DNA of 64,000 nucleotides from the NCBI GenBank assembly GCA_021780695.1, contig JAJXYD010000001.1, positions 239,506 through 303,505 of the forward strand. Direction: 5' to 3'. A program made the translations under genes and the position numbers. The stretch is from Deltaproteobacteria bacterium. Lineage in GTDB: Bacteria > Desulfobacterota > Syntrophobacteria > Syntrophobacterales > Syntrophobacteraceae. Under the pieces are notes generated by a model. That model was not told the DNA's origin, made no database searches, and saw only the letters and a list, made by a program, of their open reading frames with translations. The stretch's first letter is position 1. Each line of letters starts with the position of its first letter. Positions 35,778 through 46,153 of the stretch are shown piece by piece.

Positions 35778-37196
35778 ATGAACGAGCTTGATGTTGATCG
35801 AGAGGGGAAAAAGATGGCCAGGGAAAATGGGAACTTGCCGGTCGAGAATGTGGACAATAAAGGGGCCAGCTTGAAAGGCGCGGTCGAGGATCACGAAGAG
35901 ACTTTGCGGATGCGCGATCTGCTCAAACGCTCCACTATCACTTTGTGTTCCTTGGCTCGCAATGAAAATAAGGTGGTAAATCGAAGGCTTCTCGATTTTA
36001 AAAACATGGTTCAAAAAGAGTCAACCCTCGAAGATATAGAAAGGGCCCTCGCGGCCTTAAAAAAAGCGATAATTGAAAGCGGGGATCCGGATGCGGAGGC
36101 CGAAAAGAATACCGGCGCGGCTTCTGTTGGAGCTTCTGAGGCTGTCCTTGATGAACTCCGGTCGATTTTTTTGTCTTTGATCGCTGAATTCGACCAGGAT
36201 TTTGGGGAAGATTATTCGAGACGAGTGTCCGTACTCAGGACAAAAATGGAAAATTCCGCCTGTCTTGAGGATATCCTCAAGCTCAAAAAAGATATCCTCA
36301 TGTTCTTTGAACTCTATAATCAGGCGATTAACGAAGAACGCAACATGGTAACCGATTTTATCGCGGAGATGAGCCTCGGCCTCCTCGAATTGGAAAGACA
36401 ATATCTGGATACAATAAACCAGACAGGACAGAGCCGGAAGGAAGACAATAAATTCTCCTCCCTGGTCGAAAATCACATGGAGGATATGAAAAAGTCCGCG
36501 CAGCTTAGCACCACCCTTGCCGAGTTCAGGGAGTTGGTCCTTCTCAGGTTGGCTTCGATACGAAACGCTCTTGAGGAAAAGCGGCGCTCGGAAGCAATGC
36601 GCCATGAGAGGCTCGAGGAGGAGATGGAATCTCTTAATCAAAACCTTAGCAGGATGAAAAAGGAAGTCGACCAGGTCCAGGAGAAGCGGAAGGCGCTCGA
36701 AAAGGAGGTGCTAATCGATTCCTTGACCGGCGTGGCCAATCGGCGGGCCTTGAGGGAGCGCCTAAAAAGTGAAATGTATCGCTTCCAGAGATACGGCCAG
36801 GAGTTCTCACTGGTTTTCTTCGATGTGGATCGCTTCAAGTCCATTAATGATACTCACGGCCATTGGGCCGGTGACAGATGTCTAAAAGAAGTCGTCAAGC
36901 GGATCGCTCCCATTTTGCGTGAAACCGACCTTATCGGGCGATGGGGAGGCGACGAATTTGTGTTGATCTTTTCGGCCACCAGTCTGGTGAACGCGGCAAC
37001 GGTTGCCGAAAGACTGCGCAAGCTGATCCAGAATACCCGTCTTGTTTACCATAAAAATGAAATCAGCATGACTGTAAGCGTCGGGGCCACTCAGGTATAC
37101 AGTGGCGACCCGTCCCTGGAATCCGTCTTCAACAGGGCCGACAAGGCGATGTATAGGTCGAAAAAGGCTGGGGGCAATATGGTCACTACGGTTTAG
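35778..37196 (+). CDS. GGDEF diguanylate cyclase with helical N-terminal region
   Basis: The 472-residue soluble protein has a long, mainly helical N-terminal half (residues about 1-310, with coiled coil at 255-310) and a GGDEF domain with the active-site motif GRWGGDEFVLIF. An inhibitory I-site RETD lies five residues before it. It should make cyclic-di-GMP and be product-inhibited. No transmembrane or known sensor domain is visible. The ATG at 35778 has AAAGGG ten bases upstream. Its place next to flgM and a small Cys protein suggests control of motility, which is inference. Confidence 0.88.
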   Translation: MNELDVDREGKKMARENGNLPVENVDNKGASLKGAVEDHEETLRMRDLLKRSTITLCSLARNENKVVNRRLLDFKNMVQKESTLEDIERALAALKKAIIESGDPDAEAEKNTGAASVGASEAVLDELRSIFLSLIAEFDQDFGEDYSRRVSVLRTKMENSACLEDILKLKKDILMFFELYNQAINEERNMVTDFIAEMSLGLLELERQYLDTINQTGQSRKEDNKFSSLVENHMEDMKKSAQLSTTLAEFRELVLLRLASIRNALEEKRRSEAMRHERLEEEMESLNQNLSRMKKEVDQVQEKRKALEKEVLIDSLTGVANRRALRERLKSEMYRFQRYGQEFSLVFFDVDRFKSINDTHGHWAGDRCLKEVVKRIAPILRETDLIGRWGGDEFVLIFSATSLVNAATVAERLRKLIQNTRLVYHKNEISMTVSVGATQVYSGDPSLESVFNRADKAMYRSKKAGGNMVTTV

Positions 37197-37201
37197 AGGC
37201 C

Positions 37202-37693
37202 TTAGCGGGGGTGTGCCGCGGGAAAGGCTTCCTCTGTAATTGGATATCTTTGGCCGTTGAGTTGGATAAAAAAAACGTCCCCCGTCTCGTCCTGGCCGAT
37301 GAGGTCGGCCAGTTGATAATAGGCGGGGCGGGAAAACCTGGCAGGAAACTTTCCTCCGGCCGTCCTGCAATAGAGAATGTTATCCTTCCCGGTCTTTAAC
37401 GTACCGGGATCCAAAGTCTGGGGGCAAGAGATGTTTTTTAACCGTATCGTTATCTTTTCTTGACCCGAATCGGTCCTTGCAACATCCACCCTTGTGACCA
37501 CGAAGGGCGTATCGGCGACCTCGATCAGCCAGCGCCCCTGGGAGTCGGCAAGGAAGTAGTCGCCCTCAGGCGAAAGAACCAGCTTTTCATAAAAACTTTC
37601 AAGTATTTCGGGTCGAAATATTTTGCTTCCGTTATAAAACCAGTCACCGTTTTCATCGACCCGGATTGTGTTATGCGCGAGTTGTGCGATCAT
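37202..37693 (-). CDS. DUF1285 protein
   Basis: The 163-residue soluble protein matches DUF1285 as I know it: TIRVDENGDWFYNGSKIFRPEILESFY, LSPEGDYFLADSQGRWLIEVADTPFVV and a C-terminal half of beta strands. The function is unknown. The ATG at 37693 lies 23 bp inside the 3' end of queH, which suggests coupled translation. It converges on the diguanylate cyclase, with five bases between the stops. Confidence 0.8.
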   Translation of the reverse strand: MIAQLAHNTIRVDENGDWFYNGSKIFRPEILESFYEKLVLSPEGDYFLADSQGRWLIEVADTPFVVTRVDVARTDSGQEKITIRLKNISCPQTLDPGTLKTGKDNILYCRTAGGKFPARFSRPAYYQLADLIGQDETGDVFFIQLNGQRYPITEEAFPAAHPR

Positions 37694-38219
37694 TTGAAAA
37701 TCTTTCCATCTCTGAGTAAATACAGCCGCAATACTGTTGCCTGTAAAGACCAAGCTCTTTCGCCTGCCTCTGCCCCTCGCTCCAGCCGGTCCTGAAATCC
37801 CTGTAGAGAAAATCGATCCCGTGTTTTCGGCAAGCCTGCCTTGCGATGGAGACGATTAAGTCGTGTTTTTGGTGTTTGCTGTAGAGAAGGGTGGTTGAAA
37901 AAGCGTCGAAGCCGCTCTTTTTTGCCAGCCTGGCCGCCGCCTCCAGCCTGAGAGAATAGCAGTATAAACAGCGGTTGGTTTCACGAAAGGCCACTTGCCT
38001 GAAGAAAGTCTCCAGGTCATAGTCGGTCCTTTCGATTAGAGGCAGTTCCACGCTTGCAGCAAAAGTTCTAAGGGTTTGAAGCCGCCTTTGGAATTCCTGG
38101 TAGGGTTGAATGTGAGGGTTGTAGAAAAAACCGTGGACGCTTAGACCTTCGTCGCGAAGAGCCGAAACCGGGTAGATCGAACAGGGACCGCAACAGATAT
38201 GAAGGAGGATTCTGGCCAT
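37671..38219 (-). CDS. queH: Epoxyqueuosine reductase QueH (DUF208)
   Basis: The 182-residue protein carries the family motifs: ILLHICCGPCS at the N-terminus, a central Cys pair (RCLYCYSLRLE) and CGC near the C-terminus (QQYCGCIYSE). QueH does the last step of queuosine synthesis in tRNA and replaces the cobalamin-dependent QueG in many anaerobes. The cysteines bind an Fe-S cluster and metal. The start at 38219 is fixed by the conserved beginning; no strong ribosome-binding site is visible. A DUF1285 gene overlaps its end. Confidence 0.9.
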   Translation of the reverse strand: MARILLHICCGPCSIYPVSALRDEGLSVHGFFYNPHIQPYQEFQRRLQTLRTFAASVELPLIERTDYDLETFFRQVAFRETNRCLYCYSLRLEAAARLAKKSGFDAFSTTLLYSKHQKHDLIVSIARQACRKHGIDFLYRDFRTGWSEGQRQAKELGLYRQQYCGCIYSEMERFSNDRTTRA

Positions 38220-38739
38220 TTAAACTTGTTTTTCCCACTTTAAACGGGTAGGGGATGAGTGGCTGTCATCCAAATGACAGTTCGCCTTGCATGTTCTTGG
38301 TGATTAAAATTTGACGCGGTTGGGAAGAGCCGCCAAAACAATCAGCACTTGGACTCCGCAGCTTGCGATAAGCTCGGGCGTCTTAACCGCGGAAGTCTTG
38401 TCAACCCGGTTGCGAAGCCCTTTACCCATTCTCAACGTCTCTTTGCAACTTCCCTTTTAAACGATATCCTAAGATGTACATCGGAAAATTTCGCCGGTCA
38501 AACCCAAAACCCTGAAAGCCAAGGTAACGCGACCTTTTTTCGTAACGGAATTTTGATGCTTTTTCATCGCTTGAAACAGCAGTGAAACTGATCAAGTTAG
38601 GGGACAAAATTTCCGATAAATAGTAGAAGGATGTAGAATAATTAATTATGGTTCGCAAATCGTGAACGCGTCTAAACAGAAACTTTCACCCGTGACAAGG
38701 GTGACCTGGGGCAAAACGGAGACAAAAAGGGTCAAACAG
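38220..38739. other. Long gene-free stretch upstream of the chemoreceptor
   Basis: This 520-bp gap contains no convincing gene. A short stem AAGGT/ACCTT followed by T6 lies around 38520-38540 on the plus strand, and AGCTT/AAGCT forms another small hairpin near 38362. These may belong to a leader or small RNA before the chemoreceptor; I could not match it to the GEMM consensus. Confidence 0.35.
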
Positions 38740-40248
38740 ATGAGCAATTGGACTATCAGGAAACAGATTGCCGGTGGTTTCGCACTAATTATTGGCATAG
38801 TCATCTTTGTTGGCGTCAACGGGTTCATGGGGCTGAGGAAGACCATCGCGACCTCGGCAAAGATTACCGCGCAAATCAAAGCCGACGATAATTTATGGTC
38901 GGAGAATGTAAATCGGGCGCGTTTGGCCGAGGTTGATTTCAAAAAGCAGGTGCAATCCTGGAAGGATACTTTGCTGCGCGGAAACGACAAAGACGCCTTT
39001 GCGAAATATTTTGCCGAATTTAATAAGCACGAAGCAGCGACCCGTAAGGATTTGCTTGCCCTTCGCAAATCCTTCCAGGCGGCACATATGGATATAGCTC
39101 CTGTAGACCTGGCCCTGGCCACGAGTAAAAAGCTGGGCCTAGCCTACCGAAATGCCATAAAATCATACAATCCAGACAATCCGAAGAGCTGTTTCCTCGT
39201 CGACCGGCAGGTGCAAGGAATTGATCGAGCCCCTACAAAAGCCATTGCCGTCATGGTTGGGGAGGCGGAGGCTTCTCACGTCAACTCGACCATGGAAGCT
39301 GAAAAGGCCTTCGAGCATCAGGCCCGCCTGATGCAAAAGATCATCCTTGCGGGCGGCCTGGCCGGAGTCTTGTTGGCCGTTTTGTGTGCTGCCCTGCTTG
39401 GTCGCTCACTTACGAGGCGGCTTTCACGGTTGGCCGGGACACTCTCCACCAACAGTTCCGAGCTTCATTCGGCGGCAAATCAGGTCTCGATGGCCAGCCA
39501 AAAGTTGTCCGGGGGAACGAGCGACCAGGCGGCTTCCATCGAAGAGACCTCCGCCTCTCTTGAACAGATGGCTTCGATGACTAGACAGAATGCGGAAAAC
39601 GCAAAAGAGGCCAAGCTCCTCATGAGGGATGCCAGCAACTCGGCTACTACCGCCAAAGAGTCCATGGCACACCTGATCTTGTCGATGCAGGAGATTTCAG
39701 CGGCTTCGGAGCAGACTCAAAAGATCATAAAAACTATCGACGGTATTGCTTTTCAAACCAATCTGCTCGCCCTTAACGCCGCGGTTGAAGCAGCCCGCGC
39801 CGGTGAGGCCGGGGCAGGATTTGCTGTGGTTGCCGATGAAGTTAGAAATCTTGCGATGGGTGCTGCCGAGGCTGCAAAGAATACTGCCGCTCTTATCGAG
39901 GCTACGGTTGGTAAGGTAAAAGAAGGCTACCAGCTGGTTGAAAAGACAAACGAGGAGTTCTCCCGGGTGGCTGAAACTGTGAGCAAATCCGACGAATTGA
40001 TTGGGGAGATAACCGCGGCCTCAAACGAGCAGGCCCAGGGCATCGAACAGGTGAACAAGGCGATGGCTGCAATGGACAAGGTGGTGCAGGAAAATGCGGC
40101 AAATGCGGAGGAATCCGCTGCGGCTTCCGAGGAGTTGAATGCCCAGGCCGCCCAGATGCATGGGCTGGTAGACCAGATCTCCGTTCTGGTGGGGTATGGC
40201 GGCGATGACGCTTCTGGCGAAGAGCCAAAACAAAGGCTAAAGCACTAA
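38740..40248 (+). CDS. Methyl-accepting chemotaxis protein
   Basis: The 502-residue receptor has one membrane segment at about 12-32, a periplasmic helical sensor (about 33-195), a second segment at about 200-225 ([20 protein letters not shown]), a HAMP-like start and a long signalling coil. The tip reads [40 protein letters not shown], with Gly in place of the usual Glu after IDE. It senses an unknown ligand and controls CheA. The ATG at 38740 has AAAAGG upstream. It is monocistronic and is followed by a 188-bp gap. Confidence 0.92.
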   Translation: MSNWTIRKQIAGGFALIIGIVIFVGVNGFMGLRKTIATSAKITAQIKADDNLWSENVNRARLAEVDFKKQVQSWKDTLLRGNDKDAFAKYFAEFNKHEAATRKDLLALRKSFQAAHMDIAPVDLALATSKKLGLAYRNAIKSYNPDNPKSCFLVDRQVQGIDRAPTKAIAVMVGEAEASHVNSTMEAEKAFEHQARLMQKIILAGGLAGVLLAVLCAALLGRSLTRRLSRLAGTLSTNSSELHSAANQVSMASQKLSGGTSDQAASIEETSASLEQMASMTRQNAENAKEAKLLMRDASNSATTAKESMAHLILSMQEISAASEQTQKIIKTIDGIAFQTNLLALNAAVEAARAGEAGAGFAVVADEVRNLAMGAAEAAKNTAALIEATVGKVKEGYQLVEKTNEEFSRVAETVSKSDELIGEITAASNEQAQGIEQVNKAMAAMDKVVQENAANAEESAAASEELNAQAAQMHGLVDQISVLVGYGGDDASGEEPKQRLKH

Positions 40249-40436
40249 ACTCAATAAGCGGGAGTGGACTCGCGCACCGGATTCGTCCAGATCGTCCTGC
40301 GAAGGCCTGCGTAATCTTTTTTCATTTAAACCGCGGGACATCTGGCCGGGCGCCTCGGGGGACTCAGGCAAGTTTTGCCCGGGTCCCCCGGATATAAGAA
40401 TAAGGAAATACTTCGTTTCAGCGGCGGCACGCCGTT

Positions 40437-41855
40437 TTAGCGGCTCTGAAGAGCCTCGGCCAGGCTTTTCGTAAGACCGTCAAAACTTCCGTTGCTCATG
40501 CATACTATGAGATCGCCCGAGCGGGAGGTTTCCAGTAAAAATGTGAGCAGTGCGTCCGAAGTTTCGAAAAATAGGGCATTTTTCCCATGCTTTCGGATAT
40601 CTTCGACCAGCCTTGCCGCATCCATCCTTTCCTCGCTCGGAATCGAGTCCATCGCCGGCGGCTGCTTTATGCAGATGAGGTCGGCTGCGGAAAAGGCGCT
40701 CGAATAGAGTTGCTGGAAAACATTTCTTCTGCTCGAGTTGCTTCTTGGTTCAAAAGCCGCGATCAACCGCCGCAGGGGATAAAAGAGTTTGAGGCCCAGA
40801 AGGGTCTCATGAACCGCTGTCGGGTGATGGGCAAAGTCATCCATTACGATAACGCCGCCGAATTCGCCTATAATGTCCTGGCGCCTCTTTACGCCGCCAA
40901 AATCAAGAACCGCCTTTTGAATCGCTTCCAGGCTCATTCCCGCAAGGGTTGCTGCCGCGATGACGGCGACTATGTTCCATACATTGTGTCTGCCGGGCAG
41001 TTTTGATCTAAAAGTGTGCTCGCTTTGCGTTACGGGATTTAGCAGCCGGAAGGATACTTCCTGCGCATGGAACTCAACATTTGAAATTCGCCAGTCCGCC
41101 TGCCGCGAGGCCCCGTAGGTGATAACCCGTCCTTTGCACTCCGAGGCAAGGGGGACGCAGTTGGGGTCATCGCCGTTTAGGATGAGGAAGCCGTTTTGGG
41201 GGATCAGTCCTACAAAGTTGCGAAAAGCCCTCAAGATGGCTTCGAGGTCCGAGAAGATATCGGCATGATCGAATTCGATACTTCCAACTATCCCTATGTG
41301 GGGTTGGTAGTGGAGGAATTTAGGACCCTTGTCGAAAAAGGCCGTGTCGTATTCATCGCCTTCCACCACGATGTATTCGCCCGAGCCCAGCCGGTAGCTT
41401 CTGCCCCAATCCTTGACAAAGGCTCCGATAAAGGCTCTTGGGTCTTTACCTCCCTGCTCCAAAACCCATGCGAGAAGAGACGATGTCGTGCTTTTTCCAT
41501 GAGTCCCCGTCACAACAATGCTTTCTCGCCCTTCGATAAAAAAACGGGAAATCGCCTGCGGCATCGACAAACAGGGCTTTTCTTGCGTCATCACAAACCG
41601 GGCCTCGGGATTTTCCCTGCGTATGACGTTTCCCATGACGAAAAGGTCCGGTCCGAATTTGCCGGGGTTTTCAGCTGAAAAGCCTTGGAAAAAAGGGATG
41701 GACAGGCTTTGAAGGTGTGTACTCATAGGCGGATAGATATTCTGGTCCGATCCGGCCACCTCGAAACCGCTTTCCTTGAGCATTGTGGCCAAAGTCCCCA
41801 TGGCAATGCCGCCTATTCCAACGAGATAGATTTTCTTAATACCGCTAGTTTCCAT
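40437..41855 (-). CDS. mpl: UDP-N-acetylmuramate:L-Ala-gamma-D-Glu-meso-DAP ligase
   Basis: The 472-residue Mur ligase has an N-terminal dinucleotide-like glycine motif (LVGIGGIAMGTLA), the ATP-binding loop G117-THGKST, the SIEFDHADIF segment typical of Mpl, and the C-terminal domain with FEPRSNSSRRNVFQQ. Mpl reattaches recovered murein tripeptide to UDP-MurNAc. Its start overlaps the end of the serine hydrolase gene by 11 bp. It is the last gene in the series from folP. Confidence 0.92.
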   Translation of the reverse strand: METSGIKKIYLVGIGGIAMGTLATMLKESGFEVAGSDQNIYPPMSTHLQSLSIPFFQGFSAENPGKFGPDLFVMGNVIRRENPEARFVMTQEKPCLSMPQAISRFFIEGRESIVVTGTHGKSTTSSLLAWVLEQGGKDPRAFIGAFVKDWGRSYRLGSGEYIVVEGDEYDTAFFDKGPKFLHYQPHIGIVGSIEFDHADIFSDLEAILRAFRNFVGLIPQNGFLILNGDDPNCVPLASECKGRVITYGASRQADWRISNVEFHAQEVSFRLLNPVTQSEHTFRSKLPGRHNVWNIVAVIAAATLAGMSLEAIQKAVLDFGGVKRRQDIIGEFGGVIVMDDFAHHPTAVHETLLGLKLFYPLRRLIAAFEPRSNSSRRNVFQQLYSSAFSAADLICIKQPPAMDSIPSEERMDAARLVEDIRKHGKNALFFETSDALLTFLLETSRSGDLIVCMSNGSFDGLTKSLAEALQSR

Positions 41856-43059
41856 ATAAGAGTTCTTTCATGACGATATCGTGTAACATCGGCCTGAATT
41901 GACGGATTTGATCGTTTTTGCGTGTCGGATGGACACGATTGGTAAGAAGTATTATCAGTACCCGGTTTTCAAGATCGAGCCAGAAGGAGACGCCGGTAAA
42001 CCCCAGGTGCCCGACAGCCTTTTGTGAAACCAACCCTCCCGCGCTCGAATAACCCTTCCGGCTGGGCGTATCGAAACCCAAACACCAACCGCTTGAGCCT
42101 GCGGGGTCGGCTCTGGTCCAAAAAAGCCGAAGGGTTTTAGGACTTATCCGCGGACTGGCGTTGCCGCATGTCCAAAAATCGCTAGATTCCGCGCGCCCAT
42201 CGCCTTCGTAGAGTCCCCACAGAAAGTTTAGTAATTGGAAAACTCCCCTGGCCGTTCCAAACAGACCCGCGTGTCCCGCGACTCCATCGAGCGTCCAACA
42301 ATTCTCATCATCGACTTCGCCCCAAAGAAGCCTCTTTCTCCAGGGGCAATACTGGGTCGCCGCGTAACGGCTCCGACCGTCGGTGGAGACGGATGGACCG
42401 TCTTGTCGCAAAGTCGTCGCGGCCGAAACAGGGGAGGGTGGCGGGCAAAAATGAAGCTCATCTATTCCCAGCGGCTCAAACAAAAGTTCTCGGGCAAGCC
42501 GGTCTAGCCTTGCACCCAATTGGCGCTCGAGGATCAATCCCAGGAGCATAAAGCCCAGATCGCTGTAATTGGCGGTTTTGCCGGGCGCGCTCTCAAGCGG
42601 GGTTTTAAGAATCATCGAGGCGAGCTCGTCCCTTCTTTGGCGTGCGGCCGATTTGGTTAACTCCAGGTAGAAAGGCGCATACGGTGGGAGCCCCGAGGAG
42701 TGGGTAAGAAGGCTTCTTAGGGTGATCGCCTCCTTATCTTTAGGAACGAGGCCGGGGAAAAACCTGGTTATGGAATCGTCCAGGCCAAAAGTTCCCCCTT
42801 CCACAGCGATCATGCAGAGTGGGGCGGTTACCAGGGGCTTTGTGAGCGAGGCCAGATCGAATCGAATGGTCGTGCTGACCGGAGCGCCCCCGGTTTTAAC
42901 GCTTCCCCAGGTTCCTTCGAATATCACCTTCCGGTCCCGCGCGACCAAAAGGGAAGCCCCCGGGAATACGCCTTGGGCTATAGCCGATTTGAATGCCGCA
43001 TCGAACCGGTGCCTGGAATCAGCGGGCAAAGGGGGGAGCGAGTATGGAGAGTTCACGTT
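41845..43059 (-). CDS. Serine hydrolase of the beta-lactamase/class C PBP fold
   Basis: The 404-residue protein has S72-L-T-K75, the second motif Y166-S-D168 (family Y-x-N) and a third-motif region VGHLGFTG (H-x-G), so it is a probably active serine enzyme of the esterase/PBP class C group. There is no signal peptide, hence a cytoplasmic place is likely. Its position between ldcA and mpl suggests it acts on recovered murein fragments, which is inference. The ATG at 43059 lies 41 bp inside ldcA, with no strong ribosome-binding site, so translation is probably coupled. Confidence 0.82.
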   Translation of the reverse strand, partial: NVNSPYSLPPLPADSRHRFDAAFKSAIAQGVFPGASLLVARDRKVIFEGTWGSVKTGGAPVSTTIRFDLASLTKPLVTAPLCMIAVEGGTFGLDDSITRFFPGLVPKDKEAITLRSLLTHSSGLPPYAPFYLELTKSAARQRRDELASMILKTPLESAPGKTANYSDLGFMLLGLILERQLGARLDRLARELLFEPLGIDELHFCPPPSPVSAATTLRQDGPSVSTDGRSRYAATQYCPWRKRLLWGEVDDENCWTLDGVAGHAGLFGTARGVFQLLNFLWGLYEGDGRAESSDFWTCGNASPRISPKTLRLFWTRADPAGSSGWCLGFDTPSRKGYSSAGGLVSQKAVGHLGFTGVSFWLDLENRVLIILLTNRVHPTRKNDQIRQFRPMLHDIVMKELLYGN

Positions 43060-43924
43060 CATAGGTATCCAGTAAAAAGGACGCGCCCAGCGCAATTACC
43101 TCGTTTTTTTCCCCATGCCCGAAAGGCAGACCGCAAACGATCGGAAAATCATAGCCGTTTACGTGTTCCAGGATCATGTCGAATATGTCTTCTTGCCTGG
43201 CGCATCGATCGAAGTCTCCAAGAAGTATCCCGCCCAGGACGGGCAGTACCGAGGCGAGTTTTAGATGGGTCATCATCCGGTCGAGCCTGTAGAGAGTTTC
43301 CCCGCAGTCTTCGATCAAAAGCAGCGCTCCCGCCGGATCGGGCAGATAAGGTGTTCCGATGAGGCGTGTCAGGCAGCTGAGGTTTCCACCAAACACCGGC
43401 CCTTTAACTCTTCCGGGCCTTAAAATCTGCTCGGGGGTAAGTCTCCAGCTAAATGAGGATTTGCCGGATAAAACATCGAGAAGGCTTTGTGCCCTGTGCG
43501 TCTTTTCGCTCATCCCCGTAAGGTTTGGACCGTGAAAGGTGGTCCAGCCGGCTTGGCTGGTAAGGCCAAGATGAAGAAAAGTGATGTCGCTGTGTCCAAT
43601 AAAGATTTTGGGATTTTCCCGCAGACTCTCAAAGGGGATGGAGCAAAGAAGGCGCCCGGATCCATAGCCGCCGCGAATGCAAACAATTGCCTGGATCGCC
43701 GGATCGAGCAGTGCTTCCATAAGGTCTTCGAGCCGCTCCTGATCTGTTCCGGCCAGATAACCCCGCCTTTTAAAAATGTTTTTGCCGGCCACAACCTCGT
43801 ATCCGGCCGAGCGCAGGAGGTTAGCGCCCTTTTCGAAACGGTCGGCTTCAAAGGGGCTTGCCGGGGCTACCAGGGCTACTGCGCTTCCTTTCTCAAGGCT
43901 TCGAAATCGAGCTTTGCACCTCAT
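43019..43924 (-). CDS. ldcA: L,D-carboxypeptidase (peptidase S66)
   Basis: This 301-residue protein shows the S66 pattern: VALVAPASPF near the N-terminus, IRGGYGSGRLL, nucleophile S112 in IGHSDIT, and a C-terminal LLLIEDCGE and GLPFGHGEKN that carry the Glu and His of the triad. It removes D-Ala from recovered murein tetrapeptides in the cytoplasm, giving the tripeptide used by Mpl. The start overlaps the coaX stop by one base, and the end overlaps the next gene. Confidence 0.9.
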   Translation of the reverse strand: MRCKARFRSLEKGSAVALVAPASPFEADRFEKGANLLRSAGYEVVAGKNIFKRRGYLAGTDQERLEDLMEALLDPAIQAIVCIRGGYGSGRLLCSIPFESLRENPKIFIGHSDITFLHLGLTSQAGWTTFHGPNLTGMSEKTHRAQSLLDVLSGKSSFSWRLTPEQILRPGRVKGPVFGGNLSCLTRLIGTPYLPDPAGALLLIEDCGETLYRLDRMMTHLKLASVLPVLGGILLGDFDRCARQEDIFDMILEHVNGYDFPIVCGLPFGHGEKNEVIALGASFLLDTYERELSILAPPFAR

Positions 43925-44706
43925 CAGGCAGCACGCCGCACCTTGTTGCGCTCAAATATGATTCTGAGTCCGTTCAAAATCAGATACTCGTCGACCTGGT
44001 CGATTATCGGGCACTCGCTGGCGATCAGGGCAGCCAGTCCTCCGGTGGCGATAACGTGCATGGGACGGCCAACCTCTTTTTTTATCCTGGAAATGATCCC
44101 TTCCACCAACCCCGCATATCCGAAAACGATCCCCGCGTTCATCGATGAGATGGTATTCTTTGCCAGTATAGATGGAGGACGTGCGAAGATCTCCACTCGC
44201 GGCAGCTTGGAGGCTTTCTGGAAAAGAGCTTCACAGGAAATCATGATGCCTGGGCTGATCACCCCTCCCATGTATTCCCCGCGCTCGGAAACAAAGTCAA
44301 AGGTAGTAGCCGTGCCAAAATCTACGACAACAACCGCGTCTTTTCTCAGTTCAAAGGCCGCCACCGCACTTGCAATCCTGTCTGCGCCAACCTCCCTTGG
44401 GTTGTCGTATAAAATGGGCATGCCGGTCTTTATACCGGGGCCGACTACCAGAGGCTCCGTTCCAAAGTACTTGCGGCAAAACCTCTCTGCGGCGTTTAGT
44501 ACCGGTGGCACAACGCAGGATATGATGACCCCGCTGACCCTGTTTAGCTCGATTCCATGCATTGCAAACATACTACGCAGGGTTATCGCATATTCGTCGA
44601 TAGTCATGTTGACCTCGGTTCGAATACGCCAGTCGTGAATCAGGACGTCATTTTCGAACAAACCCAGTACGGTATTGGTGTTGCCGATATCCAAAGCTAA
44701 AAGCAT
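43924..44706 (-). CDS. coaX: Type III pantothenate kinase
   Basis: The 260-residue ASKHA kinase has the phosphate loop LALDIGNTNTVLGL, a second acidic loop VVVDFGTATTFDF, the DRIASAVAA motif (DR for pantothenate binding) and a closing VIATGGLAALIA. It does the first step of CoA synthesis and is ATP-dependent with high Km. The start is 13 bp after glmM; the stop overlaps ldcA. The length fits the family. Confidence 0.93.
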   Translation of the reverse strand: MLLALDIGNTNTVLGLFENDVLIHDWRIRTEVNMTIDEYAITLRSMFAMHGIELNRVSGVIISCVVPPVLNAAERFCRKYFGTEPLVVGPGIKTGMPILYDNPREVGADRIASAVAAFELRKDAVVVVDFGTATTFDFVSERGEYMGGVISPGIMISCEALFQKASKLPRVEIFARPPSILAKNTISSMNAGIVFGYAGLVEGIISRIKKEVGRPMHVIATGGLAALIASECPIIDQVDEYLILNGLRIIFERNKVRRAA

Positions 44707-44719
44707 GGGCTATCCCTGT

Positions 44720-46081
44720 TTATTGTTCGCCGTTCATGTGCTGCTGAATGCATGAAGCCATAGACGATGCAACTTCCTCGATCATTTTGGCATCGGCCCC
44801 TTCGACCATGACGCGAATAACCGGTTCGGTGCCGGAGGGCCGGATAACTATGCGCCCTTCCTCCCCGAGTCGCTCTTCCATGGCGCGTTGAAGCTTGGAT
44901 ATTTCCGGTACCTGGTCAATGGATTTCTTTGTGCCCACGGTAACGTTTACAAGCTTTTGAGGGTAATGGTCCATAATTTTTTTCAATTCCGACAGGGGGC
45001 GGCGTTCACGAAGCATAACGGCCAACACCTGTAGAGCCGAAAGAATCCCGTCGCCCGTTGTGCTGTGATCGAGAAAAATCATGTGGCCGGATTGTTCGCC
45101 GCCAAGGTTGTAATTGTTTTTGCGCATATGTTCAACCACATAGCGGTCGCCAACAGGCGTTCTGATAAGATTGCCTCCCAGTGTGCGCAACGCCACCTCG
45201 AACCCGAGGTTGCTCATGATCGTGGCGACTACGGTTTTTTGCCTGAGCTTGCCGTGTTCGATGTAATGCTTGGCGCAGATCGCCATAATTTGGTCGCCGT
45301 CAAGGATTTCACCGTTTTCGTCGGCAAGGATCAGCCTGTCGGCATCGCCGTCAAGAGCAAACCCTGCGTTGGCTCCGCTTTGGCGCACAAGGGAAGCCAT
45401 ATTCGCCGGGTAGAGGGCGCCGCAGTCCAGGTTTATGTTCCTGCCGGTGGGCCTGTCGCCTGTCAGCACGACCTCGGCTCCAAGCTCTTCGAAAACCGTT
45501 GGCGCCACTCTGTACCCGGCGCCGTTGGCGCAGTCTATGACGATCTTTAGCCCTTCGAGGGTAAGGTCCCTGGGAAAAGTGTTCTTTAGATAGACGATAT
45601 AGCGGCCCAGAGCGTCCTCGATGCGCCGCGCTCCTCCTATTCCCGAGGCTGGAGGCTTGGGCAGGTTGTCTATCTCGCCGCTCAGGATCAGCTCTTCTAT
45701 GTAGTTTTCCGTTTCATCGGGAAGTTTGAAACCGTCGTTTCCAAATATTTTGATGCCGTTATATTCATAGGGGTTATGAGAGGCCGAAATGACTACGCCG
45801 GCATCGGCGCGCATGCTGCTTGTGATATAGGCTATGCCGGGGGTGGGAAGCGGTCCTACCAGGAGAACGTCGACGCCCATCGAGCAGATGCCCGATGTTA
45901 TCGCGGTTTCGATCATGTAGCCCGAAAGGCGAGTGTCCTTGCCTATAATGATTTTGGGTCGCCGGTGTTTGTTTTTGAAAATGAACGCGGCGCTGGACCC
46001 TACCTTCATGGCCAGGTCTGTGGTCATGGGGTAGATGTTGGCAATTCCACGAATTCCATCGGTTCCAAAAAGCTTTCCCAT
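44720..46081 (-). CDS. glmM: Phosphoglucosamine mutase
   Basis: The 453-residue enzyme has the N-terminal [13 protein letters not shown], the phosphoserine loop [14 protein letters not shown] (S101), metal loop DGDADR, sugar loop GGEQSGHM and phosphate-binding loop [14 protein letters not shown]. It converts GlcN-6-P to GlcN-1-P for UDP-GlcNAc. The ATG at 46081 has GGAG five bases upstream. It is 72 bp after folP. The usual diadenylate cyclase gene between folP and glmM is absent. Confidence 0.95.
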   Translation of the reverse strand: MGKLFGTDGIRGIANIYPMTTDLAMKVGSSAAFIFKNKHRRPKIIIGKDTRLSGYMIETAITSGICSMGVDVLLVGPLPTPGIAYITSSMRADAGVVISASHNPYEYNGIKIFGNDGFKLPDETENYIEELILSGEIDNLPKPPASGIGGARRIEDALGRYIVYLKNTFPRDLTLEGLKIVIDCANGAGYRVAPTVFEELGAEVVLTGDRPTGRNINLDCGALYPANMASLVRQSGANAGFALDGDADRLILADENGEILDGDQIMAICAKHYIEHGKLRQKTVVATIMSNLGFEVALRTLGGNLIRTPVGDRYVVEHMRKNNYNLGGEQSGHMIFLDHSTTGDGILSALQVLAVMLRERRPLSELKKIMDHYPQKLVNVTVGTKKSIDQVPEISKLQRAMEERLGEEGRIVIRPSGTEPVIRVMVEGADAKMIEEVASSMASCIQQHMNGEQ

Positions 46082-46153
46082 ACGATCTCCAAAGAGAGAA
46101 AAAGAACGGCACTCCAAATAAAACGCAAAAATAGCCGAAGGCTCGGCTCAGGT

